Source of the DNA: Aestuariirhabdus litorea
GTDB lineage: Bacteria > Pseudomonadota > Gammaproteobacteria > Pseudomonadales > Aestuariirhabdaceae
Assembly (NCBI RefSeq): GCF_003864255.1
Contig: NZ_QWEZ01000001.1
Coordinates: 186,001-250,000 of the forward strand
Reading direction: 5' to 3'
DNA length: 64,000 nucleotides
Shown here: in pieces, positions 39,767-48,033 of the stretch
Layout: the number at the start of each line of letters is the position of its first letter
How positions within the stretch are numbered: the first letter of the stretch is position 1
The notes under the pieces: generated by a model
The model's input: only the letters and a program-made list of their open reading frames with translations
Told to the model about the DNA's origin: nothing
Databases searched by the model: none
Position numbers and translations under genes: made by a program

Positions 39767-40168
39767 ATGACACTTAATCAAGGGGCGTTTACTATGCAAG
39801 TTGATCGGTCCGAGGAGATTGTTTTGAATACCCATCAGCTTGCCAAGGCATTTAAAGCCCTGTCCAATGAAAACCGCCTGGCTATCTATCTGGAGATCCT
39901 GCGCCACCGTGAGGGGCTGTTGAAGCCCGATGCCCCTCAGTGCGGTGGCGGTTGTATGTTGGCCGATATCATCAGCTCCCTCAATATTGGTGCCCCAACG
40001 GTGTCGCACCACATGAAGGAGTTGATTAATGCCGACCTGATAGAGGTTGAGAAACAGGGCAAGTTTCTACTCTGTCGTATCAATGCCGACACCCAGCTCG
40101 AGCTGGAGCAGTTTTTCTCCCTCTCCGGGCAGATTCAGCTGGAGTCGGAACTAACCCCGGCGCGCTAG
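39767..40168 (+). CDS. ArsR-family transcriptional regulator with Cys-rich loop
   Basis: This is a 133-aa winged-helix repressor of the ArsR/SmtB class. The core runs from LAKAFKALSNENRLAIYLEIL through LNIGAPTVSHHMKELINADLIEVEKQGKFLLCRI. The recognition helix is APTVSHHMKEL. The loop before it contains PQCGGGCMLADI: two cysteines three residues apart, placed where other ArsR members bind metals or sense sulfane or redox signals. A third cysteine is in FLLCRI. The inducer cannot be told. I use the ATG at 39767; the ATG at 39794, with AAGGGG 8 nt upstream, is an equally good start. It is flanked by two paralogous membrane-protein genes. Confidence 0.88.
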   Translation: MTLNQGAFTMQVDRSEEIVLNTHQLAKAFKALSNENRLAIYLEILRHREGLLKPDAPQCGGGCMLADIISSLNIGAPTVSHHMKELINADLIEVEKQGKFLLCRINADTQLELEQFFSLSGQIQLESELTPAR

Positions 40169-40325
40169 TTTTCCTCTCCTGAAGTGCAGTGTTTTCCGCA
40201 TCGGCAGCAGCACCCATGGGGCTTTTGATGAGTTGCTGAAGCGGGCGTGCGCTGGCCTTTCGGTGGCGATATCGTGAGAGCGACTTTCCACTTGCAGCTA
40301 ATCCCAAAACGGTCTTGGCTGTTTA

Positions 40326-40339
40326 TTGATCTGGATCAA
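40326..40339. promoter_or_regulatory. Consensus FNR/Anr box upstream of the second small membrane-protein gene
   Basis: TTGAT-CTGG-ATCAA is a perfect match to the FNR/Anr consensus TTGAT-N4-ATCAA, centred 61 bp before the ATG at 40394. A TGATAAC stretch follows at 40354-40360 as a possible -10. This suggests induction or repression at low oxygen. Confidence 0.75.
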
Positions 40340-40393
40340 TGATCGGCGTAGTGTGATAACTCATCCAAGCCATTCGACCGCAGGGAGTTAAGC

Positions 40394-40735
40394 ATGAAAA
40401 AGGATCTGTTAGTCGACATTATATTTTTGAGTTTGTTTACCGGCTTTGGTGCCCTGCTCTGGCTCCTGTATAAGCAGGTGCCGATGAGTTTTCCCCACCA
40501 GTTTATGACCGCGCCCCTGCTCCTGTTACTCGGGGCCAGCCTGCTCTATTACAGCAGTGTGCAGCTGGCAAACTCGCTGGGAGTCGTAGCCCAGGGGCTA
40601 TCGGATGCGATCTATCGAGTGGGAGGTACCCTGCCCGGTGCCATGCTGCTCGATCGTCGCCATGAGAACCGGGGATTACCCACCGGGTCAGCCGGGCATC
40701 CCATCCAGGAGCGTCGTCACTCGATGATGACCTGA
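40394..40735 (+). CDS. Small two-helix membrane protein, paralog of the 39439 gene
   Basis: This 113-aa protein of unknown function has two predicted membrane helices (about residues 7-27 and 34-55) and a longer polar, arginine/histidine-containing tail that ends HSMMT. It is clearly homologous to the 104-aa protein at 39439 across the membrane part, with divergent tails, so the locus arose by duplication around the ArsR gene. The ATG follows a CAGGGAG site. A perfect FNR/Anr box lies upstream, unlike the octamer operator of its paralog, so the copies appear to be under different control. Confidence 0.8.
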   Translation: MKKDLLVDIIFLSLFTGFGALLWLLYKQVPMSFPHQFMTAPLLLLLGASLLYYSSVQLANSLGVVAQGLSDAIYRVGGTLPGAMLLDRRHENRGLPTGSAGHPIQERRHSMMT

Positions 40736-40740
40736 GCCTT

Positions 40741-40772
40741 TCCCGCAGCCTGAGGTCACCCTGGCTGCGGGA
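40741..40772. terminator. Hairpin between convergent genes (40394 gene and yaaA)
   Basis: A perfect 10-bp inverted repeat (TCCCGCAGCC / GGCTGCGGGA, 12-base loop) lies between the stops of two convergent genes. There is no U-run, so it is probably a bidirectional, weak or Rho-assisted terminator. Confidence 0.55.
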
Positions 40773-40777
40773 CCACC

Positions 40778-41554
40778 CTACTCCGCGCTATCGCGGGTAA
40801 ATACCCACTCATCGCCCCGACTGAGGTCGGGGTTGTACTCGTAGCCGGCGTAGTCGAATCCCTTGAGGGCGTTGGCGTTATCGATGCGCTGGTCGATGAT
40901 AAAGCGGGCCATCAGTCCCCGAGCCTTCTTGGCATAGAAACTGATTATCTTGTATTGGCCGTTTTTCAGGTCTTTGAAGACCGGTGTAACGATACGGGCA
41001 TTGATCTGGCGGGGTTGGACCGACTTGTAATACTCATTGGAGGCGAGGTTGATCAGTTCGCTCATCTCCTGTTCCCTGAATTCAAGGTTTAACTGCTCGG
41101 TCAGGGTGCTCCCCCAGAAGGCGTAAAGATCCTTACCGCCCGAGTTGGCGAAGCGGGTGCCCATCTCCAGCCGGTAAGGTTGCATCAGGTCCAGAGGCTT
41201 CAATAAGCCGTAGAGGCCTGAAAGAATCCTGATGTGCTTCTGTGCAAATCCCAGCCCCTCCTCGGACAGGGTCTCGGCGTCGAGGCCCGTGTAGACATCC
41301 CCCTGAAAGGCCAGCACCGCCTGCTTGGCGTTGTCGGGGGTAAAGGGCTGGTGCCAGCTGGCGAAGCGAGCGACGTTGAGGGCTGCCAGTTTGTCGCTGA
41401 TCTTCATCAGCTGGCTCACCGCATCCGGAGTCAGGGATCGCAACTCATCAATCAACTGTTGCGATCGCTCCAGAAACAGGGGGGTGCTGTAGTGATCGGT
41501 AATGGACGGCGTATCGAAGTCCAGGGTTTTGGCGGGGGAGAGCAGAATCAGCAC
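40778..41554 (-). CDS. yaaA: Peroxide stress protein YaaA (DUF328/UPF0246)
   Basis: YaaA lowers free iron and protects against peroxide damage in E. coli; it is a DNA-binding protein of the UPF0246 family. The sequence starts [15 protein letters not shown] and has the family motifs [23 protein letters not shown] and [16 protein letters not shown]. The GTG start at 41554 gives 258 aa, exactly the E. coli length, with a GAGG site; longer upstream starts are not conserved. Confidence 0.94.
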   Translation of the reverse strand: MLILLSPAKTLDFDTPSITDHYSTPLFLERSQQLIDELRSLTPDAVSQLMKISDKLAALNVARFASWHQPFTPDNAKQAVLAFQGDVYTGLDAETLSEEGLGFAQKHIRILSGLYGLLKPLDLMQPYRLEMGTRFANSGGKDLYAFWGSTLTEQLNLEFREQEMSELINLASNEYYKSVQPRQINARIVTPVFKDLKNGQYKIISFYAKKARGLMARFIIDQRIDNANALKGFDYAGYEYNPDLSRGDEWVFTRDSAE

Positions 41555-41663
41555 GGCGACAAACCTCGGCTTGGTGTGGCCCATCATGGTAATACGAACG
41601 GGCACCGGGAACAAAACCGAACAGTAGGGGGTGCACCCAAAGCGCTGGAGAGGGTCAAGAGCA

Positions 41664-41687
41664 CCCCGACCGAGGGGCCGGTCGGGG
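41664..41687. terminator. Hairpin downstream of the PIN-PhoH gene
   Basis: CCCCGACCG and CGGTCGGGG form a perfect 9-bp stem with a 6-base loop, 22 bp past the stop of the minus-strand PIN-PhoH gene and upstream of yaaA. It lacks a U-run on the minus strand. Confidence 0.45.
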
Positions 41688-41708
41688 CGGTAGAAGCCTG
41701 AGGGCTAG

Positions 41709-43109
41709 CTAGAGGTGGGACTCGGCAAACTCAGCCAGCAGTGAACGGGGTACCCCCTGCAGCTTGACGTTGCCTCCGTGGCTGAAGTCCTTGAAACGCT
41801 CGGTCATGTAGGTCAGCCCGGAGCTGGTTGCTCCCAGATAGGGGGTGTCGATCTGCGCCAGGTTGCCAAGGCAGATCACCTTACTGCCGTTCCCGGCCCG
41901 GGTAATGATGGTCTTGATCTGGTGCGGGGTCAGGTTCTGGGACTCGTCAATAAGGATCAGGCTGTGCTGGAAGCTGCGCCCACGGATGTAGTTGAGTGAT
42001 TTGAAGTGCAAAGGCACCTTGTTGAGGATGTAATCCACACTGCCGTGGGTGTTTTCATCGTCGCAGTGGAGGGCTTCGAGGTTGTCGGTGATGGCCCCCA
42101 GCCAGGGCTCCATCTTCTCCGCCTCGGTGCCGGGCAGAAAGCCGATGTCCTCATCCAGCCCCTGGGTGCTGCGGGTCGCGATGATGCGTCGGTAGAGTTT
42201 GTTGGCTACGGTCATCTCTATGGCAGCCGCGAGCGCGAGGATGGTTTTACCGGAGCCTGCCGAACCGGTCAGGTTCACCAGGTGAACATCGGGGTCAAGT
42301 AAAAGGTGCAGCGCGATGGCCTGGTAAATATCCTGCGGGTGTAATCCCCAGGCCTCCTGGTGCATGAGTCCGTCATAACTCAGGTGGAGCAGAGTAACCT
42401 GGGATTCGCTTACCTCTATCGCGCGTCCGACAAAACCCTGTTCGTCGATAATAAAGGTGTTGGGATAGACATCCTTGAGAATGCCACAGCGCTGCAGGCG
42501 ATGGTGGGTTTCGCCATCGAGCTGCGAGGTTTCAACGTTGTCGATCAGGTCCCAGAAGCTGCCTTCGACCTCAATGTAGCCCTTGTTCAGCAGTTCTACA
42601 TCACTCACCAGTTTGTCGTTTTCGTAATCTTCGGCCTGCAGGCCACAGCCCCGGGCCTTGAGGCGCATATTGATGTCTTTGGTGACCAGCACCGCCTTCT
42701 CGTTGGGGTGTGAGGCCTGCCATTGACAGATGTCGTTGATGATCTTGTTGTCGTTAATATGGCTGGGCAGATAACTGAGGTTGCTGGCGGGGGTAGAGGT
42801 GAGGATCGACATACAGCCCATAAAGGCCTCTTTGTCCGCGCGGGGGATGGGAACCCCCTGGTCGATCTCTTCCGGCGTCGAGTTACCGACAATACTGTCG
42901 ATCTGGCGAATCGCCTGCCGGCAGTCGGCTGCGATGGTGTGTTTTCCCGTCTTCAGCTTATCCAGCTCCTCCAGCACGATCATGGGGATCATGACGCGGT
43001 GCTCTTCAAAGTTGAAAATGGCGTTGGGGTCGTGGATCAGTACGTTGGTATCGAGGATATAGCAGATGTTTTCAGAGGGGATAAGGTCAAGCTTGATCGC
43101 ATCGTCCAT
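41709..43109 (-). CDS. PIN-PhoH ATPase (PhoH2-like RNA helicase/ribonuclease)
   Basis: This 466-aa protein fuses an N-terminal PIN-type ribonuclease domain (YILDTNVLIHDPNAIF, with acidic residues D at ILDTN and later EELDKLK and RQAIRQID) to a C-terminal PhoH ATPase. The ATPase has Walker A LTGSAGSGKT near residue 268 and ILIDESQNLTPHQIKTIITRAG. Mycobacterial PhoH2 with this architecture unwinds and cleaves RNA; that activity is inferred here. I chose the ATG at 43109 because it has an AAGAGG site 11 nt upstream, whereas a GTG at 43121 overlaps that site. The region upstream to 43519 is gene-free. Confidence 0.9.
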   Translation of the reverse strand: MDDAIKLDLIPSENICYILDTNVLIHDPNAIFNFEEHRVMIPMIVLEELDKLKTGKHTIAADCRQAIRQIDSIVGNSTPEEIDQGVPIPRADKEAFMGCMSILTSTPASNLSYLPSHINDNKIINDICQWQASHPNEKAVLVTKDINMRLKARGCGLQAEDYENDKLVSDVELLNKGYIEVEGSFWDLIDNVETSQLDGETHHRLQRCGILKDVYPNTFIIDEQGFVGRAIEVSESQVTLLHLSYDGLMHQEAWGLHPQDIYQAIALHLLLDPDVHLVNLTGSAGSGKTILALAAAIEMTVANKLYRRIIATRSTQGLDEDIGFLPGTEAEKMEPWLGAITDNLEALHCDDENTHGSVDYILNKVPLHFKSLNYIRGRSFQHSLILIDESQNLTPHQIKTIITRAGNGSKVICLGNLAQIDTPYLGATSSGLTYMTERFKDFSHGGNVKLQGVPRSLLAEFAESHL

Positions 43110-43519
43110 AGCAAAGAGCACCTCTTGTCGGTCCGGGCGGAGGGGCTGCCAGAGGTTGAAGGGCGGAGAGTTTCGCGTCCCTCAACAATCGCAGCCTTAA
43201 CTCGATACTAGCGCTGCAGGGGGGGGAGACAAGCAGAAAATAGGGGTGATGGGCTTTTTTTGCACAATCGGAGTTGAGGGCTTTGACGCGGCCAAAAACT
43301 GTCTTATAGTGGAGGGCCACCCCTGCAGAAAATCTCCGTTTTTTATCCTCTTTTGGGCGTTAACTCGCGCTCCCTTAGCAACTGAACCGATAGCCCGGGC
43401 GTCTCTCGCTGGTAAGAATTTGGCGTAATTTTCAGTTTCTGGCGTATTTATCCGCCTGTGAAGGGGGACCGGGATGGCTGGATATAACCGCCACCCATCC
43501 CGGAACAGGGGCGGTGCGT
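43110..43519. other. 410-bp gene-free region between the PIN-PhoH gene and rhlB
   Basis: No convincing protein gene lies here. The phoH promoter must be on the minus strand. On the plus strand there is a good promoter (43283-43310) without a matching gene. A 9-bp inverted repeat (CCGGGATGG 43469-43477 / CCATCCCGG 43495-43503) lies just past the rhlB stop and may end that transcript, though it has no U-run. Confidence 0.6.
43283..43310 (+). promoter_or_regulatory. Strong sigma-70-like promoter without a downstream gene
   Basis: TTGACG (43283-43288) and TATAGT (43305-43310) are spaced by 16 bp and point away from the PIN-PhoH gene into the gap before rhlB, whose coding strand is opposite. The predicted start is near 43317. 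A transcript would be a small RNA or run antisense into the rhlB 3' end. No clear terminator was found. Confidence 0.5.
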
Positions 43520-44848
43520 CTAGCGGGCCAGCAGCTCCGCAGGAGGCGGGGTGCAGTTGAGCTTTTTGCCCAGCAGCGACTCCAGCTCCGGCAGCAGGAA
43601 GGAGTCCTCCTCGCCCGCCAGGGTGATGGCGATACCGCTGGCTCCAGCGCGACCGGTGCGGCCGATGCGGTGCACGTAGTCATCGCTCTCCTCAGGAAGG
43701 GTGTAGTTCACTACGTGGGAGACCCCGTCGATATGGATACCCCGACCCGCAACGTCGGTGGCGACCAGTACCTTGATCTTGCCCGAACGGAAATCCTCAA
43801 GGGTGCGCACCCGCTTTTTCTGGGGCACTTCGCCCGATAGCATGTCGACGCTGACACGATCCTTTTGCAAGCGCTCGGTCAGGCGACGCACCTGGTCCCG
43901 GCGGTTGGTAAATACCATCACCCGCTCCAGCGCATCGTCTCGCAGGAGGTTTCGCAGTACCCGGTATTTATCCCGGTCCGACACCAGGTACACCCGCTGC
44001 TCAACGGTTTCAGTGGCGACATTTTCCGGCTCGATCTCGACAGTGATGCAACGGTAGGTCCACTGCCGGGTCAGGTCGATCACCTCGGGGGTGAAGGTGG
44101 CGCTGAACAGGAGGGTCTGGCGATCACCGCGCCGGGGGGTGGCCCGGATGATGCGACGCACCTGGGGGATAAAGCCCATGTCGAGCATACGGTCGGCTTC
44201 GTCGATCACCATCACCTCAACCAGGTCGAGGAAGAGGTCGCGTTTTTCGTAAAAGTCGAGCAGCCGGCCCGGGGTTGCCACCAGGATATCCACGTAATCG
44301 GTGTGCAGGTGCTGCTGCTGCTTGGTGTAATCCATGCCGCCGACCACTTCGGTGACGTTGATGTTGCAGTACTTTGTGAGGGCGCGGGCATCCTTGGCGA
44401 TCTGCAGCGCCAGCTCACGGGTCGGAGCTATCACCAGCGCGCGGGGTTCGCCCACATAGCGCTCGTCAGGAGCCGGGGTCTCCATCAACTGCTTGATGGT
44501 GGAGATCAAAAAGGCGGCGGTTTTACCGGTGCCGGTCTGGGCGCGGCCCAGGGCATCACGTCCGTTAAGAGTGGCTCCCAGCACCTCGGCCTGAATGGGA
44601 GTGCAGTACTCAAACCCCGATTCCTGAATGCCTCGCATCAGCGCATCGGGCAGTTCGAAGTCGTGAAAACGGACCTTCCCCGGCTGCTCCGGCACGCTGA
44701 ACTGGCTGATATCCCAGGGTGGCGGTGCGGCCTGCCTGCGGCGCTTGTTTCCCTTCTGCTGGTGGTTTCGCGGAGTGGTGCTTTTGCTGTGCGGGGGCAG
44801 TTCCGGCTTGGGGGTTTCCTGCTTTTTCTTGAAGAATTTGCCTAGCAA
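43520..44848 (-). CDS. rhlB: DEAD-box ATP-dependent RNA helicase RhlB
   Basis: RhlB is the degradosome-associated RNA helicase that opens structured mRNA for decay. The 442-aa protein has a basic N-terminal tail, the Q motif, motif I AQTGTGKT, Ia [10 protein letters not shown], Ib TPGRLLD, II DEAD (VIDEADRM), III SAT, and the helicase C-domain motifs ([22 protein letters not shown]). The start is TTG at 44848, supported by AGAAGG 6 nt upstream. It is divergent from the PdsR-type regulator. Confidence 0.92.
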   Translation of the reverse strand: MLGKFFKKKQETPKPELPPHSKSTTPRNHQQKGNKRRRQAAPPPWDISQFSVPEQPGKVRFHDFELPDALMRGIQESGFEYCTPIQAEVLGATLNGRDALGRAQTGTGKTAAFLISTIKQLMETPAPDERYVGEPRALVIAPTRELALQIAKDARALTKYCNINVTEVVGGMDYTKQQQHLHTDYVDILVATPGRLLDFYEKRDLFLDLVEVMVIDEADRMLDMGFIPQVRRIIRATPRRGDRQTLLFSATFTPEVIDLTRQWTYRCITVEIEPENVATETVEQRVYLVSDRDKYRVLRNLLRDDALERVMVFTNRRDQVRRLTERLQKDRVSVDMLSGEVPQKKRVRTLEDFRSGKIKVLVATDVAGRGIHIDGVSHVVNYTLPEESDDYVHRIGRTGRAGASGIAITLAGEEDSFLLPELESLLGKKLNCTPPPAELLAR

Positions 44849-44909
44849 CTTATACCTTCTCGGTTACGGGTTGTTCAATCAGCGCTAATAGTAATCGCTT
44901 TGCCCCTGT

Positions 44910-44948
44910 AGTGGAACGGTTGCGGCGCAGTGGAACGGGTTGCGGAGC
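44910..44948 (+). repeat. Two-copy tandem repeat in the rhlB-pdsR intergenic region
   Basis: AGTGGAACGG-TTGCGG-CGC (44910-44928) is followed at once by AGTGGAACGGGTTGCGGAGC (44929-44948). The copies differ by one inserted G and one substitution. They lie 62-100 bp upstream of rhlB and about 180 bp upstream of the response-regulator gene. A spacing of 19-20 bp puts both copies on the same DNA face. Confidence 0.65.
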
Positions 44949-45027
44949 CTGGCGGGAGGGCAGACAACCCGCCCGAATCGCCGGCGATGCTGCCGCTGAT
45001 GGGATTGTGATCAATTGTGGCAACCGC

Positions 45028-45056
45028 TTGTAGGATCGGGGGAGCCCCTCGATAAT
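45028..45056 (+). promoter_or_regulatory. Candidate promoter of the PdsR-type response regulator
   Basis: TTGTAG (45028-45033) and GATAAT (45051-45056) are separated by exactly 17 bp. The predicted start near 45063 leaves a 63-base leader before the ATG at 45126. This is assigned on match and spacing only. Confidence 0.5.
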
Positions 45057-45125
45057 GGATGACTCAGAGTGAAGGCGATGGCGCCGGCGCGGAGCCGGCA
45101 TCCAGTGTGAGTGTGAGGGTGAATT

Positions 45126-45821
45126 ATGGGTCGCAGGGTGGCGCTGGTGGAGGATGATGCAGCGATTCGGGAAAACTACCGAGCGGTCCTGAGCCGGCAG
45201 GGCTATCGGGTTGAGATCTACGCCACCCGCTTTGATGCCCTGGCGGCGTTTCGCCAGCGGCTGCCGGAGCTGGCCGTGATCGATGTGGGGCTTGGCGATG
45301 AGGTGGAGGGGGGCTTCGACCTGTGTCGCGAGCTGCGCACCCTGGCACCGCAGTTGCCGATTATCTTTTTGACCGCTCGCGACGATGAGATTGATGCCAT
45401 TACCGGGCTGCGCCTGGGCGCCGATGACTACCTCACCAAAGATATAAGTAGTGCTCATATAGTGGCTCGTATCGTGGCGCTGTTCCGGCGTGTGGATGCC
45501 TTGCGTCAGTTGCCAGAGCAGACAAGCCGTATTGAATGTGGTTCGCTGGAGCTGGATGGCGATTGCATGGAAGCGCGCTGGCAGGGTGTGGCGGTGAAAC
45601 TGACCCTGACGGAGTTTTGGCTGGTCGACTGCCTAGCTCGCCATCCGGGCCACGTGAAGAACCGCCAGCAGTTGATGGACGCTGCCAATGTGGTGCTGGA
45701 CGACAACACCATCACCTCCAACATCAAGCGCATCCGGCGTAAGTTCCAGCAGGTGGACGCCGGTTTTAACGCCATTGAAACGGTCTACGGTTTTGGTTAC
45801 CGCTGGATCCCGGGCCTTTAA
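45126..45821 (+). CDS. pdsR: Response regulator of a dedicated sortase-type two-component system (PdsR-like)
   Basis: This 231-aa OmpR-family regulator has a receiver domain (VALVEDDAAIRENYRAVL; phospho-acceptor D53 in AVIDVGLGDE; T in FLTARDD; K in YLTKD) and a C-terminal winged helix ending ETVYGFGYRWIPG. The fused look of the linker and its pairing with a 714-aa kinase carrying a long extracytoplasmic region match the family known as proteobacterial dedicated sortase system response regulator. In other genomes that family sits beside a class GN sortase and its target protein; neither is here. Confidence 0.85.
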   Translation: MGRRVALVEDDAAIRENYRAVLSRQGYRVEIYATRFDALAAFRQRLPELAVIDVGLGDEVEGGFDLCRELRTLAPQLPIIFLTARDDEIDAITGLRLGADDYLTKDISSAHIVARIVALFRRVDALRQLPEQTSRIECGSLELDGDCMEARWQGVAVKLTLTEFWLVDCLARHPGHVKNRQQLMDAANVVLDDNTITSNIKRIRRKFQQVDAGFNAIETVYGFGYRWIPGL

Positions 45822-45857
45822 CCAGCAACATAATCCGCAGCACGGGAGAGGGCCGGG

Positions 45858-48002
45858 ATGAGGTTACGCTCACAATTGGCAGTATTGGCGCTGGTGACCC
45901 TGGCCCTGCCCTGGGCGGGTTGCCAGTACGTGCAGCAGATGGAGCAGGTGCTGCGCAAGGGGCAGGAGGCGACGGTACTGGCCAGTGCCCGGATGCTGGG
46001 GGAGAGCCTGGCCGAAACCCGCGCCTTCTATGCCGATGAGGCCTACCTTGAGCAGGGGGGGGCAGCTGACAGTTACGCCGCTTTGCTGAGAACCCCCATA
46101 CTGATCGATGGTTACCAGGACGACTGGAGTGAGCGGATCGGTACCCGCCATTTTAGCGCGGCGGAGGGGGTGCCCTTCGCGGCGCAGGTCAAAATCGGCA
46201 TCAAGCGGGATGCCGCTAGCGGCGACAACGGTCTCTATCTCTACCTCTCGGTGGAGGCGCCCGGCAGGCGGTACGCGGTGCCCAAGGTCATCTACAGCGA
46301 CCCGGTGGCGGGGTTTTCCAATCTGCAGCGGGCCGCCCTGTTCGAGGCCGACACTCTCTGGTTACAGCTGGTCCAGGCCGATGGGACGCCGCTTCACCTG
46401 GTGGTGCAGACCGCCGCCCCCGGAGAGGTGAGCGCCCAGCGGCTCAGCTTCGCCAGAAATGACCCACCCCTTAGCCCCTATCCGGCTCTGCGCGGACACT
46501 GGCAGGATACCCCGCAGGGGTACAACCTGGAGCTGTTTATTCCCATTGACCGACTGGGGAAGCGCTTCGCCTACAGCCTGCTGCACCCTACCGCCGAGGG
46601 GGTGCAGGCGATCGGTACGGCGCTGGAGGGTCGATACTCTCCGCGCCAGCTGGTGGCGGAGATTGCCCGCCAGCAACAGCCGCCGGGTTACCTGGTTGAG
46701 CCCTCATTGCTGCTGCAGCAGCGCATCGCGGGGCTGGGGATGGCCGACAGTCGACTGCTATTAACGGACCCCTACCACTGGGTGTTGGCGCGTCAGGGTC
46801 GGCTTTCCGACCTGGTACTGCCCGGCTACGACAGTGCCGAGGGGATCATGGCGATCATCTACCGCTGGATTCTGGATGATACCAACCGCCTGCAGCTGAT
46901 CGAACAGGATCCCGGTCGTCTCAAGGTACCGGAGGTGAGCCAAGCCCTGGCGGGGGAGGCGGCGGTGGGTTGGTACCGCTTTGCCGATAACCGCGCCGTA
47001 GTGTTGGCGGCCTATCCGGTGAGGGAGCAGGGGCGGGTTGTGGGGGCGGTGGTGGTGCAAAAAGGCACCGGGGATATTCTATTGCTGGCCAATGAGGCCT
47101 GGGGTGGGTTGGTGCGAATCAGCCTGCTGGTGGCGGCCCTGGTGCTGGTGGTGCTGGTGGGCTTTGCGGCACTGCTGGGTTGGCGGATTCGGCGCCTGAG
47201 CCGCCAGGCGGAGCAGGTGATCAGCGAGGGTGGTCGCCTGGCAGAGGCGTTTCGGGCATCGCGTTCAGCCGATGAGATCGGTGAGCTGTCCCGCAGTTTC
47301 GCTCGCCTGCACCGCCGGGCCAGCCAGTATACCCAGTACCTGCAGGGACTCTCGAGCAAGCTTGCCCACGAGCTGCGTACCCCCCTGGCGGTGATACGTA
47401 CCTCGCTGGAAAACCTGCCCGCCGAAGGGGAAGGGGCGGAGCGGGAGGCTTACCGCCAGCGCGCGCTGTCGGGCGTCGACCGGCTGCGCTCGATCATCGA
47501 TGCCATGAGCGAAGCGCGGCGGGTGGAGCAAAGCATCGCCAATGCAGAGCAGCTCTCCTTTACCCTGGATGAGCTGGTGGCGGGGATGGTGAGCGCTTAC
47601 GCCGATGTCTATGGGAAGCACCGTTTCCAGTACCATCCCCCCGTCGCTCCCCTGCCGATGCGAGGGGATCCTGACCTGCTGGTACAGCTGCTCGACAAGC
47701 TGGTGGACAACGCTACCGGGTTTGCCCCGGCCGGTGCCACCATCCAGATCGGACTGCGCTCAGCGGGGGGCGAGTACGAGCTCTCGGTTACCAATCCGGG
47801 CCCCCTCTTGCCCGACACCATGCAACAGCAGCTGTTTGATTCCATGGTCTCCCTGCGACCCTCCAGCCCCGAGCGCCACCATCTGGGATTCGGTCTCTAC
47901 ATTGTGCGCCTTATTGCCGAGTCCTTTCGGGGGCGGGTTGAGGCACAGAACCTTGGCAGTGGCGACGGGGTGGTTTTCCGTGTATTTTTTGCGGCACCCT
48001 GA
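45858..48002 (+). CDS. pdsS: Sensor histidine kinase of a dedicated sortase-type system (PdsS-like)
   Basis: This is a membrane sensor kinase of 714 aa. An N-terminal hydrophobic segment (residues 5-20) is followed by a very long extracytoplasmic region (about 25-410), including a carbohydrate-binding CBM9-like stretch (PILIDGYQDDWSE onward). A second membrane helix (about 415-440), HAMP, HisKA with H504 in AHELRTPLAVIRTSLENL, and HATPase_c (N box LVDNATGFAPAG; G box LGFGLYIVRLI) complete it. Length and layout match the dedicated-sortase kinase family. It lies 36 bp after pdsR. The signal sensed is not known. Confidence 0.87.
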   Translation: MRLRSQLAVLALVTLALPWAGCQYVQQMEQVLRKGQEATVLASARMLGESLAETRAFYADEAYLEQGGAADSYAALLRTPILIDGYQDDWSERIGTRHFSAAEGVPFAAQVKIGIKRDAASGDNGLYLYLSVEAPGRRYAVPKVIYSDPVAGFSNLQRAALFEADTLWLQLVQADGTPLHLVVQTAAPGEVSAQRLSFARNDPPLSPYPALRGHWQDTPQGYNLELFIPIDRLGKRFAYSLLHPTAEGVQAIGTALEGRYSPRQLVAEIARQQQPPGYLVEPSLLLQQRIAGLGMADSRLLLTDPYHWVLARQGRLSDLVLPGYDSAEGIMAIIYRWILDDTNRLQLIEQDPGRLKVPEVSQALAGEAAVGWYRFADNRAVVLAAYPVREQGRVVGAVVVQKGTGDILLLANEAWGGLVRISLLVAALVLVVLVGFAALLGWRIRRLSRQAEQVISEGGRLAEAFRASRSADEIGELSRSFARLHRRASQYTQYLQGLSSKLAHELRTPLAVIRTSLENLPAEGEGAEREAYRQRALSGVDRLRSIIDAMSEARRVEQSIANAEQLSFTLDELVAGMVSAYADVYGKHRFQYHPPVAPLPMRGDPDLLVQLLDKLVDNATGFAPAGATIQIGLRSAGGEYELSVTNPGPLLPDTMQQQLFDSMVSLRPSSPERHHLGFGLYIVRLIAESFRGRVEAQNLGSGDGVVFRVFFAAP

Positions 48003-48033
48003 TGTGTCCCCTGTATGAACCCTGGAGAAAACC

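Noticed and set aside
43246-43428. 60-codon frame in the phoH-rhlB gap
   Set aside because: The candidate promoter lies inside it and the composition is not protein-like; the promoter is better explained as driving a non-coding RNA or antisense transcript.
43474-43560. A 28-codon ORF on the plus strand (MAGYNRHPS...) with a purine-rich leader
   Set aside because: It overlaps the rhlB 3' end antisense, is very short and has no recognisable features.
44990-45022. TTGTGATCAA near the pdsR promoter as an FNR box
   Set aside because: The half-site spacing is wrong for TTGAT-N4-ATCAA.
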